From positions 1-36,093 of the forward strand of contig JAEELH010000190.1 in the NCBI GenBank assembly GCA_016288825.1: DNA of 36,093 nt, given 5' to 3'. The notes under the pieces were generated by a model, which saw only the letters and a program-made list of their open reading frames with translations, did no database searches and had not been told where the DNA came from. The stretch is from Lachnospiraceae bacterium (GTDB lineage: Bacteria; Bacillota; Clostridia; Lachnospirales; Lachnospiraceae). This document shows, piece after piece, positions 19,813 through 29,688 of the stretch; position 1 is the first letter of the stretch; each line of letters starts with the position of its first letter. Made by a program: the position numbers and the translations under genes.

Positions 19813-20124
19813 ATGGCTACATCGAAGATTAAAAAAGGCGATATGGTTCGTGTTATCGCAGGTGCCGAGAAAGACAATGAAGGCAAGGTAATCGCAGTTG
19901 ATCACAAGAAGGGCACAGTTACTGTTGAGGGTGTTCGCATGATCAAGAAGCACACAAAGCCTTCTATGGCTAATCAGGCCGGCGGCATCATTGAGCAGGA
20001 AGGACCTATCGATATTTCCAACGTAATGCTTCTCGTCGGTGGTAAGACGACCCGTGTCGGATTCAAGATGGATGGTGACAAGAAGGTCCGCTACGCCAAA
20101 GCAACCGGCGAAGTGATCGATTAA
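19813..20124 (+). CDS. rplX: 50S ribosomal protein L24
   Basis: KOW motif [22 protein letters not shown]. Confidence 0.97.
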   Translation: MATSKIKKGDMVRVIAGAEKDNEGKVIAVDHKKGTVTVEGVRMIKKHTKPSMANQAGGIIEQEGPIDISNVMLLVGGKTTRVGFKMDGDKKVRYAKATGEVID

Positions 20125-20137
20125 GGAGGATAGGGCG

Positions 20138-20677
20138 TTGAGTAGATTAAAAGAACAGTATCAGAGCGACATCGTCGCAAAGATGACATCTAAATTCGGC
20201 TATAAGAACGTCATGGAAGTTCCCAAGCTGGATAAGATAGTAGTTAACATGGGTGTTGGTGAGGCTAAAGAGAATCAGAAGATCCTCGAGGCTGCTATGA
20301 CAGACATGGAGGCTATCACAGGACAGAAGGCCGTTATTACTAAGGCTAAGAATTCTGTGGCTAACTTCAAGATCCGTGAGGGAATGGGAATCGGATGCAA
20401 GACCACACTTCGTGGCGAGAAGATGTATGAGTTTGCTGATCGTCTGATCAACCTCGCACTTCCCCGTGTCCGTGACTTCCGTGGAGTTAACCCTAACTCA
20501 TTTGACGGCAGAGGAAACTATGCTCTCGGAATCAAGGAGCAGATCATTTTCCCTGAGATCGAGTATGATAAGGTAGACAAGGTTCGTGGTATGGACATCA
20601 TCTTTGTTACCACAGCCAAGACGGATGAAGAGGCAAGAGAGCTGCTTAGGCTTTTCGGAATGCCTTTTGCGAAGTAA
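20138..20677 (+). CDS. rplE: 50S ribosomal protein L5
   Basis: [39 protein letters not shown] start after aaggagg. Confidence 0.97.
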   Translation: MSRLKEQYQSDIVAKMTSKFGYKNVMEVPKLDKIVVNMGVGEAKENQKILEAAMTDMEAITGQKAVITKAKNSVANFKIREGMGIGCKTTLRGEKMYEFADRLINLALPRVRDFRGVNPNSFDGRGNYALGIKEQIIFPEIEYDKVDKVRGMDIIFVTTAKTDEEARELLRLFGMPFAK

Positions 20678-20689
20678 GGAGGAGAGACC

Positions 20690-20875
20690 ATGGCAAAGAA
20701 GTCAATGAAGATCAAACAGCAGCGTAAGCAAAAGTTCTCCACCAGAGAGTACACACGTTGCAGAGTTTGCGGTCGCCCTCATAGCGTGCTCCGCAAGTAT
20801 GGCATCTGCCGCGTATGCTTCCGTGAGATGGCTTACAAAGGCGAGATCCCCGGTGTCAAGAAGGCTAGTTGGTAG
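20690..20875 (+). CDS. rpsN: 30S ribosomal protein S14, type Z (zinc-ribbon form)
   Basis: 61 aa with CRVC...CRVC zinc ligands. Confidence 0.97.
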   Translation: MAKKSMKIKQQRKQKFSTREYTRCRVCGRPHSVLRKYGICRVCFREMAYKGEIPGVKKASW

Positions 20876-20923
20876 ACCGGCGACACTATTTATCTATTTA
20901 ATAAAACAGGAGGAAAACATATC

Positions 20924-21325
20924 ATGACAATGAGTGATCCTATCGCAGATATGCTTACCAGAATCCGTAATGCCAATACTGCGAAACATGACACCGTAGA
21001 TATCCCCTCTTCCAAGATGAAGGTTGCTATTGCCAACATCCTTGTAGACGAGGGTTATATAGAGAAGTATGAGCTCCTTGATGAGGGTAACTTCAAGAAC
21101 ATCCATGTTACCATGAAGTATACCGGTCAGAAGAAGGACCGCATCATTACTGGAATCAAGCGTATCTCCAAGCCCGGACTTCGTATCTATGCCGGCAAGG
21201 ATGAGATCCCTTCAGTTCTCGGAGGACTTGGCGTAGCCATCCTTTCAACAAACAAGGGAATCCTTACTGATAAGCAGGCTAAGAAGGAGCAGGTTGGAGG
21301 AGAAGTTCTGGCTTTCGTTTGGTAG
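20924..21325 (+). CDS. rpsH: 30S ribosomal protein S8
   Basis: [18 protein letters not shown]. Confidence 0.98.
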   Translation: MTMSDPIADMLTRIRNANTAKHDTVDIPSSKMKVAIANILVDEGYIEKYELLDEGNFKNIHVTMKYTGQKKDRIITGIKRISKPGLRIYAGKDEIPSVLGGLGVAILSTNKGILTDKQAKKEQVGGEVLAFVW

Positions 21326-21441
21326 ACCGAAAGCTTCGAGACAAATCGGAGCGATAGCGACAGATGAGTCCGAAGCGAGGTCGTTCTGTGAGATTAGCAA
21401 GCGCAAGCCGTAGGCACCGCGCGAGCTTAGCGAAGCAGAAC
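21325..21441 (+). other. Structured intergenic element between rpsH and rplF
   Basis: gacc...gcttcg / cgaagc..ggtc and gttctg/cagaac inverted repeats in a 163-nt spacer. Confidence 0.5.
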
Positions 21442-21488
21442 TTCCTTGTGAAAATAGTAGTATATAGGAAAAATAATAGGAGGCGAAG

Positions 21489-22028
21489 ATGTCACGAGTA
21501 GGAAGAATGCCTATCGCGGTACCTGCAGGCGTTACTGTAGATATTGCAGAAAATAACCATGTGACGGTAAAAGGACCCAAGGGAACTTTGGAGAGAACTC
21601 TCCCGTCCGAGATGGAGATCACAAAAGAGGGCGAGGAGATTATTGTTAAGCGTCCCAACGACCTCAAGAGAATGAAGTCGCTGCATGGACTTACCAGAAC
21701 CCTTATTTCCAACATGGTCATCGGTGTTACTGATGGTTATCAGAAGGTTCTGGAGGTTAACGGTGTAGGTTTCAGAGCTGCTAAGCAGGGTAAGAAGCTC
21801 ACACTTAACCTTGGATTTTCACATCCTGTAGAGATGGAGGATCCTGAAGGTATCGAGACAACAGTTGAGAACAACATCATCACTGTTAAGGGTATCGACA
21901 AAGAAAGAGTTGGCCAGTTTGCGGCAGAGATCAGGGACAAGAAGCGTCCTGAGCCGTACAAGGGCAAGGGAATCAAGTATTCCGATGAAGTTATCCGTCG
22001 TAAGGTCGGAAAGACCGGTAAGAAGTAA
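21489..22028 (+). CDS. rplF: 50S ribosomal protein L6
   Basis: [15 protein letters not shown]...[11 protein letters not shown]. Confidence 0.98.
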   Translation: MSRVGRMPIAVPAGVTVDIAENNHVTVKGPKGTLERTLPSEMEITKEGEEIIVKRPNDLKRMKSLHGLTRTLISNMVIGVTDGYQKVLEVNGVGFRAAKQGKKLTLNLGFSHPVEMEDPEGIETTVENNIITVKGIDKERVGQFAAEIRDKKRPEPYKGKGIKYSDEVIRRKVGKTGKK

Positions 22029-22043
22029 GGAAAGGAGTAAGAG

Positions 22044-22412
22044 ATGGTCAGCAAGAAATCAAAAGCTGTTGTTCGTGAAAATAAGCACAGAAGACTTCGC
22101 CATACGCTCTCCGGTACTTCTGAGAGACCCCGTATGTCAGTGTTCCGCAGCAACAATCATATGTATGTTCAGATCATTGATGATACAAAGGGTGGTACGC
22201 TGGTAGCTGCTTCTACAGTAGAGAAGGAAGTATCAGACGGTCTCAAGAAGACTAATGATACCGATGCTGCAAAGAAGCTTGGCGGCGTAATTGCAAAGCG
22301 TGCTCTCGATAAGGGAATCAAGACGGTGGTATTTGACAGAGGTGGTTTCATCTATGCAGGCAAGGTTGCCGCACTCGCAGATGCAGCCAGAGAAGCCGGA
22401 TTGGATTTTTAA
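22044..22412 (+). CDS. rplR: 50S ribosomal protein L18
   Basis: RPRMSVFRSNNHMYVQIIDD; FDRGGFIYAGKVAALADAAREAGL. Confidence 0.97.
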   Translation: MVSKKSKAVVRENKHRRLRHTLSGTSERPRMSVFRSNNHMYVQIIDDTKGGTLVAASTVEKEVSDGLKKTNDTDAAKKLGGVIAKRALDKGIKTVVFDRGGFIYAGKVAALADAAREAGLDF

Positions 22413-22425
22413 GGAGGAAGCATAG

Positions 22426-22938
22426 ATGAAGCGTTCAATGGTTGACGTAAGTCAGATAGAAGAATTAAAAGAGAATGTTGTTTCCATCAAGCGCGTTACC
22501 AAGGTAGTTAAGGGTGGACGTAATATGCGTTTCACCGCCCTGGTAGTTGTAGGAGATGAAAACGGACATGTTGGTGCCGGCCTCGGTAAGGCTACCGAGA
22601 TCCCGGAGGCGATCCGCAAGGGCAAGGAAGATGCTATCAAGCAGATGATCACCGTTAAGCTCGATGCGAATCACAGTATCACACATGATATAACCGGCAA
22701 GCACACAGGAGCTTCCGTACTTCTTAAGAAGGCTCCCGAAGGTACCGGTATCATCGCAGGCGGTCCTGCTCGTGCAGTCTGCGAGCTGGCAGGGATCACA
22801 AACATCCGTACAAAGTCCCTGGGTTCATCAAATAAGCAGAACGTTGTTCTTGCTACAATTGATGCACTTTCACAGCTCAAGTCACCCGAGGAAGTTGCTG
22901 CTCTCCGCGGCAAGTCTGTAGACGAGATCACCGGCTAA
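22426..22938 (+). CDS. rpsE: 30S ribosomal protein S5
   Basis: S5 signature [30 protein letters not shown]. Confidence 0.98.
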   Translation: MKRSMVDVSQIEELKENVVSIKRVTKVVKGGRNMRFTALVVVGDENGHVGAGLGKATEIPEAIRKGKEDAIKQMITVKLDANHSITHDITGKHTGASVLLKKAPEGTGIIAGGPARAVCELAGITNIRTKSLGSSNKQNVVLATIDALSQLKSPEEVAALRGKSVDEITG

Positions 22939-22949
22939 GGAGGTATAAG

Positions 22950-23132
22950 ATGGCTAGCAAACTTAAAATCACTCTTATCAAATCCCCCATCGGTGCAGTT
23001 CCGAAGAATAAAAAGACAGTTGAGGCTCTTGGTCTCCGTAAGATCGGTAAGACAGTTGAGATGCCTGATAACGATGCTGTCCGCGGGATGATACAGAGAG
23101 TTCGTCACTTGGTATCAGTAGAGGAAGTATAG
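22950..23132 (+). CDS. rpmD: 50S ribosomal protein L30
   Basis: 60 aa; [37 protein letters not shown]. Confidence 0.97.
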   Translation: MASKLKITLIKSPIGAVPKNKKTVEALGLRKIGKTVEMPDNDAVRGMIQRVRHLVSVEEV

Positions 23133-23142
23133 GAGGTATCCC

Positions 23143-23583
23143 ATGGATTTATCTAATTTACAGCCCGCTGAAGGCTCAAGATCCAGCGATAATTTCCGCA
23201 GGGGTCGTGGCCATGGAAGCGGTAACGGAAAGACCGCAGGTAAGGGACACAAGGGTCAGAAGGCTCGTTCAGGTGCTCCCCGTCTCGGTTTCGAGGGAGG
23301 TCAGATGCCTCTTTTCCGCCGTATTCCCAAGCGCGGATTTAAAAACAGAAATACACTCAACATTGTTGGCATTAATGTATCCGATCTTGAGAGATTCGAG
23401 GACGGTGCAGATGTAACTCTTGAGAGCCTTATCGAGTATGGTGTTATCAAGAACATCCGTGACGGTGTTAAGATCCTTGGTAACGGCAACCTTACAAAGA
23501 AGCTCAATGTAAGAGTTAACGCATACAGTGCCAGTGCAAAAGAGAAGATTGAGGCTGCAGGCGGAAAAGCAGAGGTGATCTAA
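23143..23583 (+). CDS. rplO: 50S ribosomal protein L15
   Basis: [13 protein letters not shown]...[24 protein letters not shown]. Confidence 0.98.
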   Translation: MDLSNLQPAEGSRSSDNFRRGRGHGSGNGKTAGKGHKGQKARSGAPRLGFEGGQMPLFRRIPKRGFKNRNTLNIVGINVSDLERFEDGADVTLESLIEYGVIKNIRDGVKILGNGNLTKKLNVRVNAYSASAKEKIEAAGGKAEVI

Positions 23584-24899
23584 TGTTTGAGACGATCGTA
23601 GGCGCTTTCAAAGTAAAGGATATGCGTAAGCGCCTGTTATTCACATTCCTTATGCTGATCGTTGTCAGGATGGGATCACAGCTTCCCGTTCCCGGCGTCG
23701 ATCCGGATGTCTTCAAGGAGATGTTTGGCAATGTCGGTGATTCCATGAATTTCTTCAATTCAATCACCGGTGGTTCTTTTGAGCAGATGTCTATCTTTGC
23801 ACTTAACATCACACCTTACATTACGGCATCCATTATCATCCAGCTCCTTACCATCTCTTTCCCCAAGTTGGAAGAGATGCAGAGAGATGGAGAAGATGGC
23901 CGCAAGAAGCTTACACAGATCACCAGATATCTTACTATCGGCCTTTCTGTGATCGAGGGTCTTGCAATGGGCATCGGCTTTGGTCGTAATGGCTACCTTA
24001 CAGAATACAACGCACTTTATGTTATAATTCTGATCGCTGCACTTACTGCAGGTTCTGCAGTACTTATGTGGATAGGCGAGCGCATTACCGAAAGGGGTGT
24101 GGGCAATGGTATTTCTATCGTCCTCATTATCAACATCCTTTCAAGACTGCCTCAGGATCTGAACTCTCTCTTCGAGCAGTTCGTAAGCGGCAGATCTGCA
24201 GCACCCGCTGTTCTCGCAGCAATTGTCATCATCGGCATTATCGTAGGACTTGTTATCCTGGTAGTTATCCTTCAGTGTGCAGAGCGTAAGATCCCTGTAC
24301 AGTATTCCAAGAAGCTCCAGGGCAGCCGTTCATTCACTGGCGCACAGTCCACATATATACCTCTTAAGGTCAATACCGGTGGTGTTATCCCTGTAATCTT
24401 CGCACAGTCGATCATGCAGACACCCGTTATCATTGCAGCTCTTGCAGGTGCAAACAACGCAGGCGGTTTCTGGGGTGGAGTTCTTCGCGGACTTTCCCAG
24501 AGCAACTGGTTCAACAGAGATAACTGGATCTACTCTATCGGTGCGGCAGTTTACATTCTTTTGATCATTGCTTTTGCATATTTCTACAGCTCCATTACTT
24601 TCAATCCTTTGGAGATTGCAGACAATATGAAAAAGAGTGGCGGATTTATCCCGGGTATCCGTCCCGGTAAGCCCACCAGTGAGTATCTGCAGACAGTTCT
24701 TTCACGCATCATCTTCATCGGTGCGGTTGGCCTGTCAATAGTTTCAATCCTTCCGATCATGCTCAACGGCCTTTTCAAGGCTTCAGTATCCTTCGGTGGA
24801 ACATCCATCATCATTATCGTGGGTGTTGTAGTTGAGACATTAAAGCAGATCGAGTCACAGATGATGGTCAGGAATTACAAAGGATTCCTGTCAGAATAA
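23583..24899 (+). CDS. secY: Preprotein translocase subunit SecY
   Basis: 438 aa, 10-TM SecY; GIRPGKPTSEYLQTVLSRI. Confidence 0.98.
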   Translation: MFETIVGAFKVKDMRKRLLFTFLMLIVVRMGSQLPVPGVDPDVFKEMFGNVGDSMNFFNSITGGSFEQMSIFALNITPYITASIIIQLLTISFPKLEEMQRDGEDGRKKLTQITRYLTIGLSVIEGLAMGIGFGRNGYLTEYNALYVIILIAALTAGSAVLMWIGERITERGVGNGISIVLIINILSRLPQDLNSLFEQFVSGRSAAPAVLAAIVIIGIIVGLVILVVILQCAERKIPVQYSKKLQGSRSFTGAQSTYIPLKVNTGGVIPVIFAQSIMQTPVIIAALAGANNAGGFWGGVLRGLSQSNWFNRDNWIYSIGAAVYILLIIAFAYFYSSITFNPLEIADNMKKSGGFIPGIRPGKPTSEYLQTVLSRIIFIGAVGLSIVSILPIMLNGLFKASVSFGGTSIIIIVGVVVETLKQIESQMMVRNYKGFLSE

Positions 24900-24906
24900 A
24901 GGTATT

Positions 24907-24934
24907 AAAGTCACACAGATCACTGTGTGGCTTT
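24907..24934 (+). other. Hairpin between secY and adk
   Basis: AAAGTCACACAG-atca-CTGTGTGGCTTT, 12-bp stem with one G-U; no downstream T-tract. Confidence 0.6.
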
Positions 24935-24956
24935 ATACTATGATACAGTATTATAA

Positions 24957-25616
<660 letters not shown>

Positions 25617-25621
25617 GACCA

Positions 25622-25888
25622 ATGCGATTTACCATGGCAAGGTCCCTTGCCGGACATGACAAGGACAGGTTATATGTTGTCACCGGGACACAGGGCGATA
25701 TGCTCAGTCTCGTGGACGGGAGGATCCGAACCTTGGATCGGCCCAAGTATAAAAAGAAAAAGCATCTGCAGATGGTGATCCATATTCCGGCTGAAGTATC
25801 TGACATAGTCGGAGACGCAGAGGTCTGGGAGGATCATCTGGTGCGCAAGGTTATCAAAGAGTACACGAGACTTACTGGTGATGCATAA
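25622..25888 (+). CDS. KOW-domain RNA-binding protein (L14e-like)
   Basis: 88 aa; [46 protein letters not shown], located before infA as in other Firmicutes. Confidence 0.85.
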   Translation: MRFTMARSLAGHDKDRLYVVTGTQGDMLSLVDGRIRTLDRPKYKKKKHLQMVIHIPAEVSDIVGDAEVWEDHLVRKVIKEYTRLTGDA

Positions 25889-25910
25889 AGGGCATCGGAA
25901 AGGAATTCAA

Positions 25911-26129
25911 ATGTCAAAGACAGATGTAATTGAAGTAGAGGGTAAGGTTATTGAAAAGCTTCCCAACGCCATGTTTTCTGTTGAGCTTGAAAACGGCCAT
26001 CAGATCCTGGCTCATATAAGTGGTAAGCTTCGTATGAACTATATACGTATCCTTCCCGGCGACAAGGTTACAATTGAGATGTCACCCTATGATCTGTCCA
26101 AGGGCAGGATCATCTGGAGAGATAAGTAA
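25911..26129 (+). CDS. infA: Translation initiation factor IF-1
   Basis: [53 protein letters not shown]; start moved to ATG 25911. Confidence 0.97.
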   Translation: MSKTDVIEVEGKVIEKLPNAMFSVELENGHQILAHISGKLRMNYIRILPGDKVTIEMSPYDLSKGRIIWRDK

Positions 26130-26149
26130 AATAATCTAAAATAAAACTC

Positions 26150-26178
26150 TTGACAGCAGGAGCGCAAACGCATATAAT
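26150..26178 (+). promoter_or_regulatory. Consensus sigma-A promoter upstream of rpmJ
   Basis: TTGACA-17 bp-TATAAT, both hexamers exact consensus. Confidence 0.9.
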
Positions 26179-26208
26179 ACTATGCGTATGCGCTCTGCTT
26201 TTCTTTTT
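26156..26208 (+). terminator. Intrinsic-terminator-like hairpin overlapping the promoter
   Basis: gcaggagcgcaaacgcata-taatac-tatgcgtatgcgctctgc then ttttcttttt; near-perfect 18-19 bp stem. Confidence 0.7.
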
Positions 26209-26271
26209 GAGTGCATAAAAAATCGTTTCTAATTGGATCAAGCCAGGGCGAGGAAGGAGGAGAGATTTCTT

Positions 26272-26385
26272 ATGAAAGTCAGATCGTCTGTAAAACCTAT
26301 GTGCGAAAAGTGCAAGGTAATCAAGCGAAAAGGCAGCATACGGATCATTTGTGAGAATCCGAAGCATAAGCAGAGACAGGGATAG
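26272..26385 (+). CDS. rpmJ: 50S ribosomal protein L36 (absent from supplied ORF track)
   Basis: [37 protein letters not shown], 37 aa; ggaaggagg SD region upstream. Confidence 0.97.
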   Translation: MKVRSSVKPMCEKCKVIKRKGSIRIICENPKHKQRQG

Positions 26386-26448
26386 TAACTATACCTGTAA
26401 CCTTTATTGTTTTTTGTTTAAATTATTAAGAAAGAAGGAGAATTACAC

Positions 26449-26820
26449 ATGGCTCGTATTGCAGGTGTAGATTTACCCAGAGAAAAAAGAGTCGAGATCG
26501 GCCTTACATACATCTATGGTATCGGCAGAGTAACTGCCGGCAAGCTTCTTGATATTGCAGGTGTAAGCCCTGATACCAGGGTTAAGGATCTCACTGACGA
26601 AGAGGTAAAGAAGATTTCAGACGCCATCGAGAGCGAGGGCGTTGAGGTAGAGGGTGATCTCCGCAGAGACACCGCACTTAATATCAAGAGACTTCAGGAG
26701 ATCGGATGCTATCGTGGTATCCGTCATCGTAAGGGACTTCCCGTTCGCGGACAGAAGACCAAGACTAACGCACGTACCCGTAAGGGACCCAAGCGTACTG
26801 TTGCTAACAAGAAGAAGTAA
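26449..26820 (+). CDS. rpsM: 30S ribosomal protein S13
   Basis: [26 protein letters not shown]. Confidence 0.98.
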   Translation: MARIAGVDLPREKRVEIGLTYIYGIGRVTAGKLLDIAGVSPDTRVKDLTDEEVKKISDAIESEGVEVEGDLRRDTALNIKRLQEIGCYRGIRHRKGLPVRGQKTKTNARTRKGPKRTVANKKK

Positions 26821-26846
26821 TCTTACGATAGAGAAAGGATTTTGAT

Positions 26847-27239
26847 ATGGCTAAACAAGTTAAAAAGACAACGAGGAGGCGTGAGAAGAAAAATGTTGAG
26901 CACGGTCAGGCTCACATTCAGGCTTCCTTCAACAATACTATTGTAACTATTACCGATGCTGCAGGTAACGCTCTTTCATGGGCAAGCGCCGGCGGTCTTG
27001 GTTTCCGTGGTTCCAGAAAGTCTACTCCCTACGCTGCACAGGTAGCGTCAGAGACAGCAGCTAAGGCAGCTCTTATTCACGGCCTTAAGACTGTAGATGT
27101 TTTTGTTAAGGGACCCGGCTCAGGTAGAGAGGCTGCTATCCGTGCGCTTGACGCATGTGGTATCAGGGTTCTGTCCATCCGTGACGTAACACCTGTACCT
27201 CACAACGGATGCCGTCCGCCTAAGCGTAGAAGAGTCTGA
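26847..27239 (+). CDS. rpsK: 30S ribosomal protein S11
   Basis: [44 protein letters not shown]. Confidence 0.98.
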   Translation: MAKQVKKTTRRREKKNVEHGQAHIQASFNNTIVTITDAAGNALSWASAGGLGFRGSRKSTPYAAQVASETAAKAALIHGLKTVDVFVKGPGSGREAAIRALDACGIRVLSIRDVTPVPHNGCRPPKRRRV

Positions 27240-27260
27240 TCAGGGAAGGAGTAGATAGAA

Positions 27261-27854
27261 ATGGCAGTTAATAGAACACCTATTTTAAAGAGATGCCGCT
27301 CCCTCGGATTGGAGCCCGCATATCTCGGAGTGGACAAAAAGTCCAAGCGTCAGCTGACCCGTTCCAACCGTAAGGTTTCAGAGTACGGTCTTCAGCTTAA
27401 GGAAAAGCAGAAAGCAAAGTTCATCTACGGAGTACTTGAGAAGCCTTTCCGCAATTACTATAAGAAAGCAGACCGCCAGAAGGGTATGACAGGTGAGAAC
27501 CTTATGCGTATCCTTGAGAGCCGTCTTGACAACGTTGTTTTCCGTCTGGGTCTTGCTCGTACACGTCGTGAGTCCCGTCAGGTTGTTGGACATAAGTTCA
27601 TCACTGTTAATGGCAAGGTTGTTAACATTCCTTCATATCAGGTTAAGCCCGGTGATGTTATCGAGCTTCGTGAGAGTGCAAGGAGCATGACACGTTTCAA
27701 GGAGATCATGGATGCCACAGGCGGACGTATCATCCCTGAGTGGCTTGATTATAACGAGGATAAGTTCCAGGGAACAGTTAAGGAGCTTCCTAATCGTAGC
27801 CAGATCGACGTTCCGGTTGACGAGATGCTTATCGTCGAGTTGTATTCTAAATAA
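27261..27854 (+). CDS. rpsD: 30S ribosomal protein S4
   Basis: S4 domain LESRLDNVVFRLGLARTRRESRQVVGHKFITVNGK. Confidence 0.98.
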   Translation: MAVNRTPILKRCRSLGLEPAYLGVDKKSKRQLTRSNRKVSEYGLQLKEKQKAKFIYGVLEKPFRNYYKKADRQKGMTGENLMRILESRLDNVVFRLGLARTRRESRQVVGHKFITVNGKVVNIPSYQVKPGDVIELRESARSMTRFKEIMDATGGRIIPEWLDYNEDKFQGTVKELPNRSQIDVPVDEMLIVELYSK

Positions 27855-27915
27855 GAGTTGACGGTTTAGCGTTTCTACATAAGAAACCACCTAATTAAGC
27901 CAGGAGGATAACCGA

Positions 27916-28875
27916 GTGTTTGAATTTGAGAAACCCAATATTGAGATCGCAGAGATTTCCGAGGACAAGAAATACGGTAAGTTCATTGTTGAGCCTCTTG
28001 AGAGAGGTTACGGAATTACCCTTGGTAATTCACTTCGCCGCATTATGCTTTCTTCTCTTCCCGGTTGTGCAGTAAGCCAGGTCAAGATCGACGGCGTACT
28101 TCACGAGTTTTCATCCATTCCGGGAGTTAAGGAGGATGTGACTGAGATCATCATGAACATCAAGGAGCTTGCTCTTCGCAACAACAATTTCTCTGATGAG
28201 GTCAAAAGCGCTTATCTTGAGTTTGAGGGTGAGGGCGAGGTCAAGGCTGCAGATATCCATTTTGACAGCGACATCGAGATCATGAATCCCGATCTTACCA
28301 TAGCCCATCTCAACGGCGGCCCTGACAGCAAGCTTTTCATGGAGCTTACTATCACCAATGGCCGGGGTTATATCAGCTCGGAGCGTAACAAGAATGAGGA
28401 TACTCCTATTGGAGTTATCGCTGTAGATTCCATCTACACACCTATTGAGCGTGTCAACATGAAGGTGGAAAATACCCGTGTAGGTCAGGTTACAGACTAT
28501 GATAAGCTTACACTTGAGGTTTACACCAACGGCACAATAGATCCGGACGAGGCAGTTTCACTTGCTGCCAAGGTTCTGTCCGAGCATCTTAATCTGTTCA
28601 TCAATCTTTCTGATGCAGCAGAGAATATCGAGATCATCCACGAGACCGAGAGCGAGAGTGTTACACAGCTTTCCGACATGCAGATCGAGGATCTGGAGCT
28701 TACAGTTCGTTCATACAACTGTCTCAAGCGTGCAGGTATCGGCACTGTTAAGGAGCTTTGTGACAAGACTCAGGACGAGATGATGAAGGTTCGTAACCTT
28801 GGACGTAAGTCCCTTGACGAGATCCTTCAGAAACTCGATGATATGGGTCTTAGTCTCAGGAGATCAGAAGACTAA
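27916..28875 (+). CDS. rpoA: DNA-directed RNA polymerase subunit alpha
   Basis: [25 protein letters not shown]; alpha-[26 protein letters not shown] start. Confidence 0.98.
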   Translation: MFEFEKPNIEIAEISEDKKYGKFIVEPLERGYGITLGNSLRRIMLSSLPGCAVSQVKIDGVLHEFSSIPGVKEDVTEIIMNIKELALRNNNFSDEVKSAYLEFEGEGEVKAADIHFDSDIEIMNPDLTIAHLNGGPDSKLFMELTITNGRGYISSERNKNEDTPIGVIAVDSIYTPIERVNMKVENTRVGQVTDYDKLTLEVYTNGTIDPDEAVSLAAKVLSEHLNLFINLSDAAENIEIIHETESESVTQLSDMQIEDLELTVRSYNCLKRAGIGTVKELCDKTQDEMMKVRNLGRKSLDEILQKLDDMGLSLRRSED

Positions 28876-29010
28876 TTTACTTTTAATGGAACCACAGAAA
28901 GGTAAGTCCAAAGAGCGCTTTCTGCGGAATCTCCATGATGGAAACAGGAGCTCTGTCCGGTAATTCCGATGTGTTCGGCGGGGTTCACCACCTAAGAGGA
29001 GGATAATAAA

Positions 29011-29535
29011 ATGGCAAAGTATCGTAAGCTTAGCAGAACTTCCGCACAGCGTAAGGCACTTCTGCGCAACCAGGTAACACAGCTTCTTTGGCACGGCAAG
29101 ATCGTAACTACTGAGGCTAAGGCTAAGGAAGTTTCCAAGATCGCTGAGGGTCTTATCGCTCTCGCTATCAAGGAGCGCGACAACTATGATGAGGTTACCG
29201 TTTCTACTAAGGTTCCCCAGAAGGACAAGGACGGCAAGCGTGTTAAGGAAGTTGTTGACGGCAAGAAGGTTACTGTTTTTGACACAGTAGAGAAGACAAT
29301 CAAAAAGGATCAGCCTTCCAGACTTCATGCTCGCAGACAGATGCTCAAGGTTCTTTATGATGTTAAGGAGTCAGGAGACAAGAAGCGTGAGACTAAGAAG
29401 GTAGATCTGGTTGCAAAGCTTTTCGACGAGTACGGTCCCAAGTATGCAGGCAGAGCAGGCGGATACACCCGCATCATCAAGATTGGACAGCGCAAGGGTG
29501 ACGGAGCTCTTGAGGTAGTACTTGAACTCGTATAG
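29011..29535 (+). CDS. rplQ: 50S ribosomal protein L17 with internal insertion
   Basis: MAKYRKLSRTSAQRKALLRNQVTQLL...LHARRQ...GGYTRIIKIGQRKGDGALEVVLELV; 174 aa. Confidence 0.97.
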   Translation: MAKYRKLSRTSAQRKALLRNQVTQLLWHGKIVTTEAKAKEVSKIAEGLIALAIKERDNYDEVTVSTKVPQKDKDGKRVKEVVDGKKVTVFDTVEKTIKKDQPSRLHARRQMLKVLYDVKESGDKKRETKKVDLVAKLFDEYGPKYAGRAGGYTRIIKIGQRKGDGALEVVLELV

Positions 29536-29552
29536 TTTGTTTCTAAGATGAG

Positions 29553-29667
29553 ACTGTGGAGCAGTTCGTTGTTCCCTTTCATTCCGAGCAAGACGAGAAA
29601 TCTCAACCCTGGGGTTTCTGTCATGTATGGGATGATGGGGATGCGGATGGCTTCACAGTATTTTTTT
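29553..29667 (+). other. Long extended hairpin with T-tract between rplQ and potA (terminator or attenuator/structured RNA)
   Basis: actgtggagc / gcttcacagt (one G-U) enclosing tcattcc/gggatga and agaaa../..tttct pairing; followed by attttttt. Confidence 0.6.
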
Positions 29668-29688
29668 GCATTGATATAGGAGTATAAC

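Noticed and set aside
18783-19886. 367-aa minus-strand ORF across rplP-rpmC-rpsQ-rplN-rplX
   Set aside because: Antisense to five ribosomal protein genes; frame-open artefact of codon usage.
21245-21721. 158-aa minus-strand ORF over the rpsH-rplF spacer
   Set aside because: Mostly antisense to rpsH/rplF and no SD; the spacer is better explained as non-coding and structured.
26110-26367. 85-aa minus-strand ORF over the infA-rpmJ region
   Set aside because: Antisense to rpmJ and the promoter/hairpin region.
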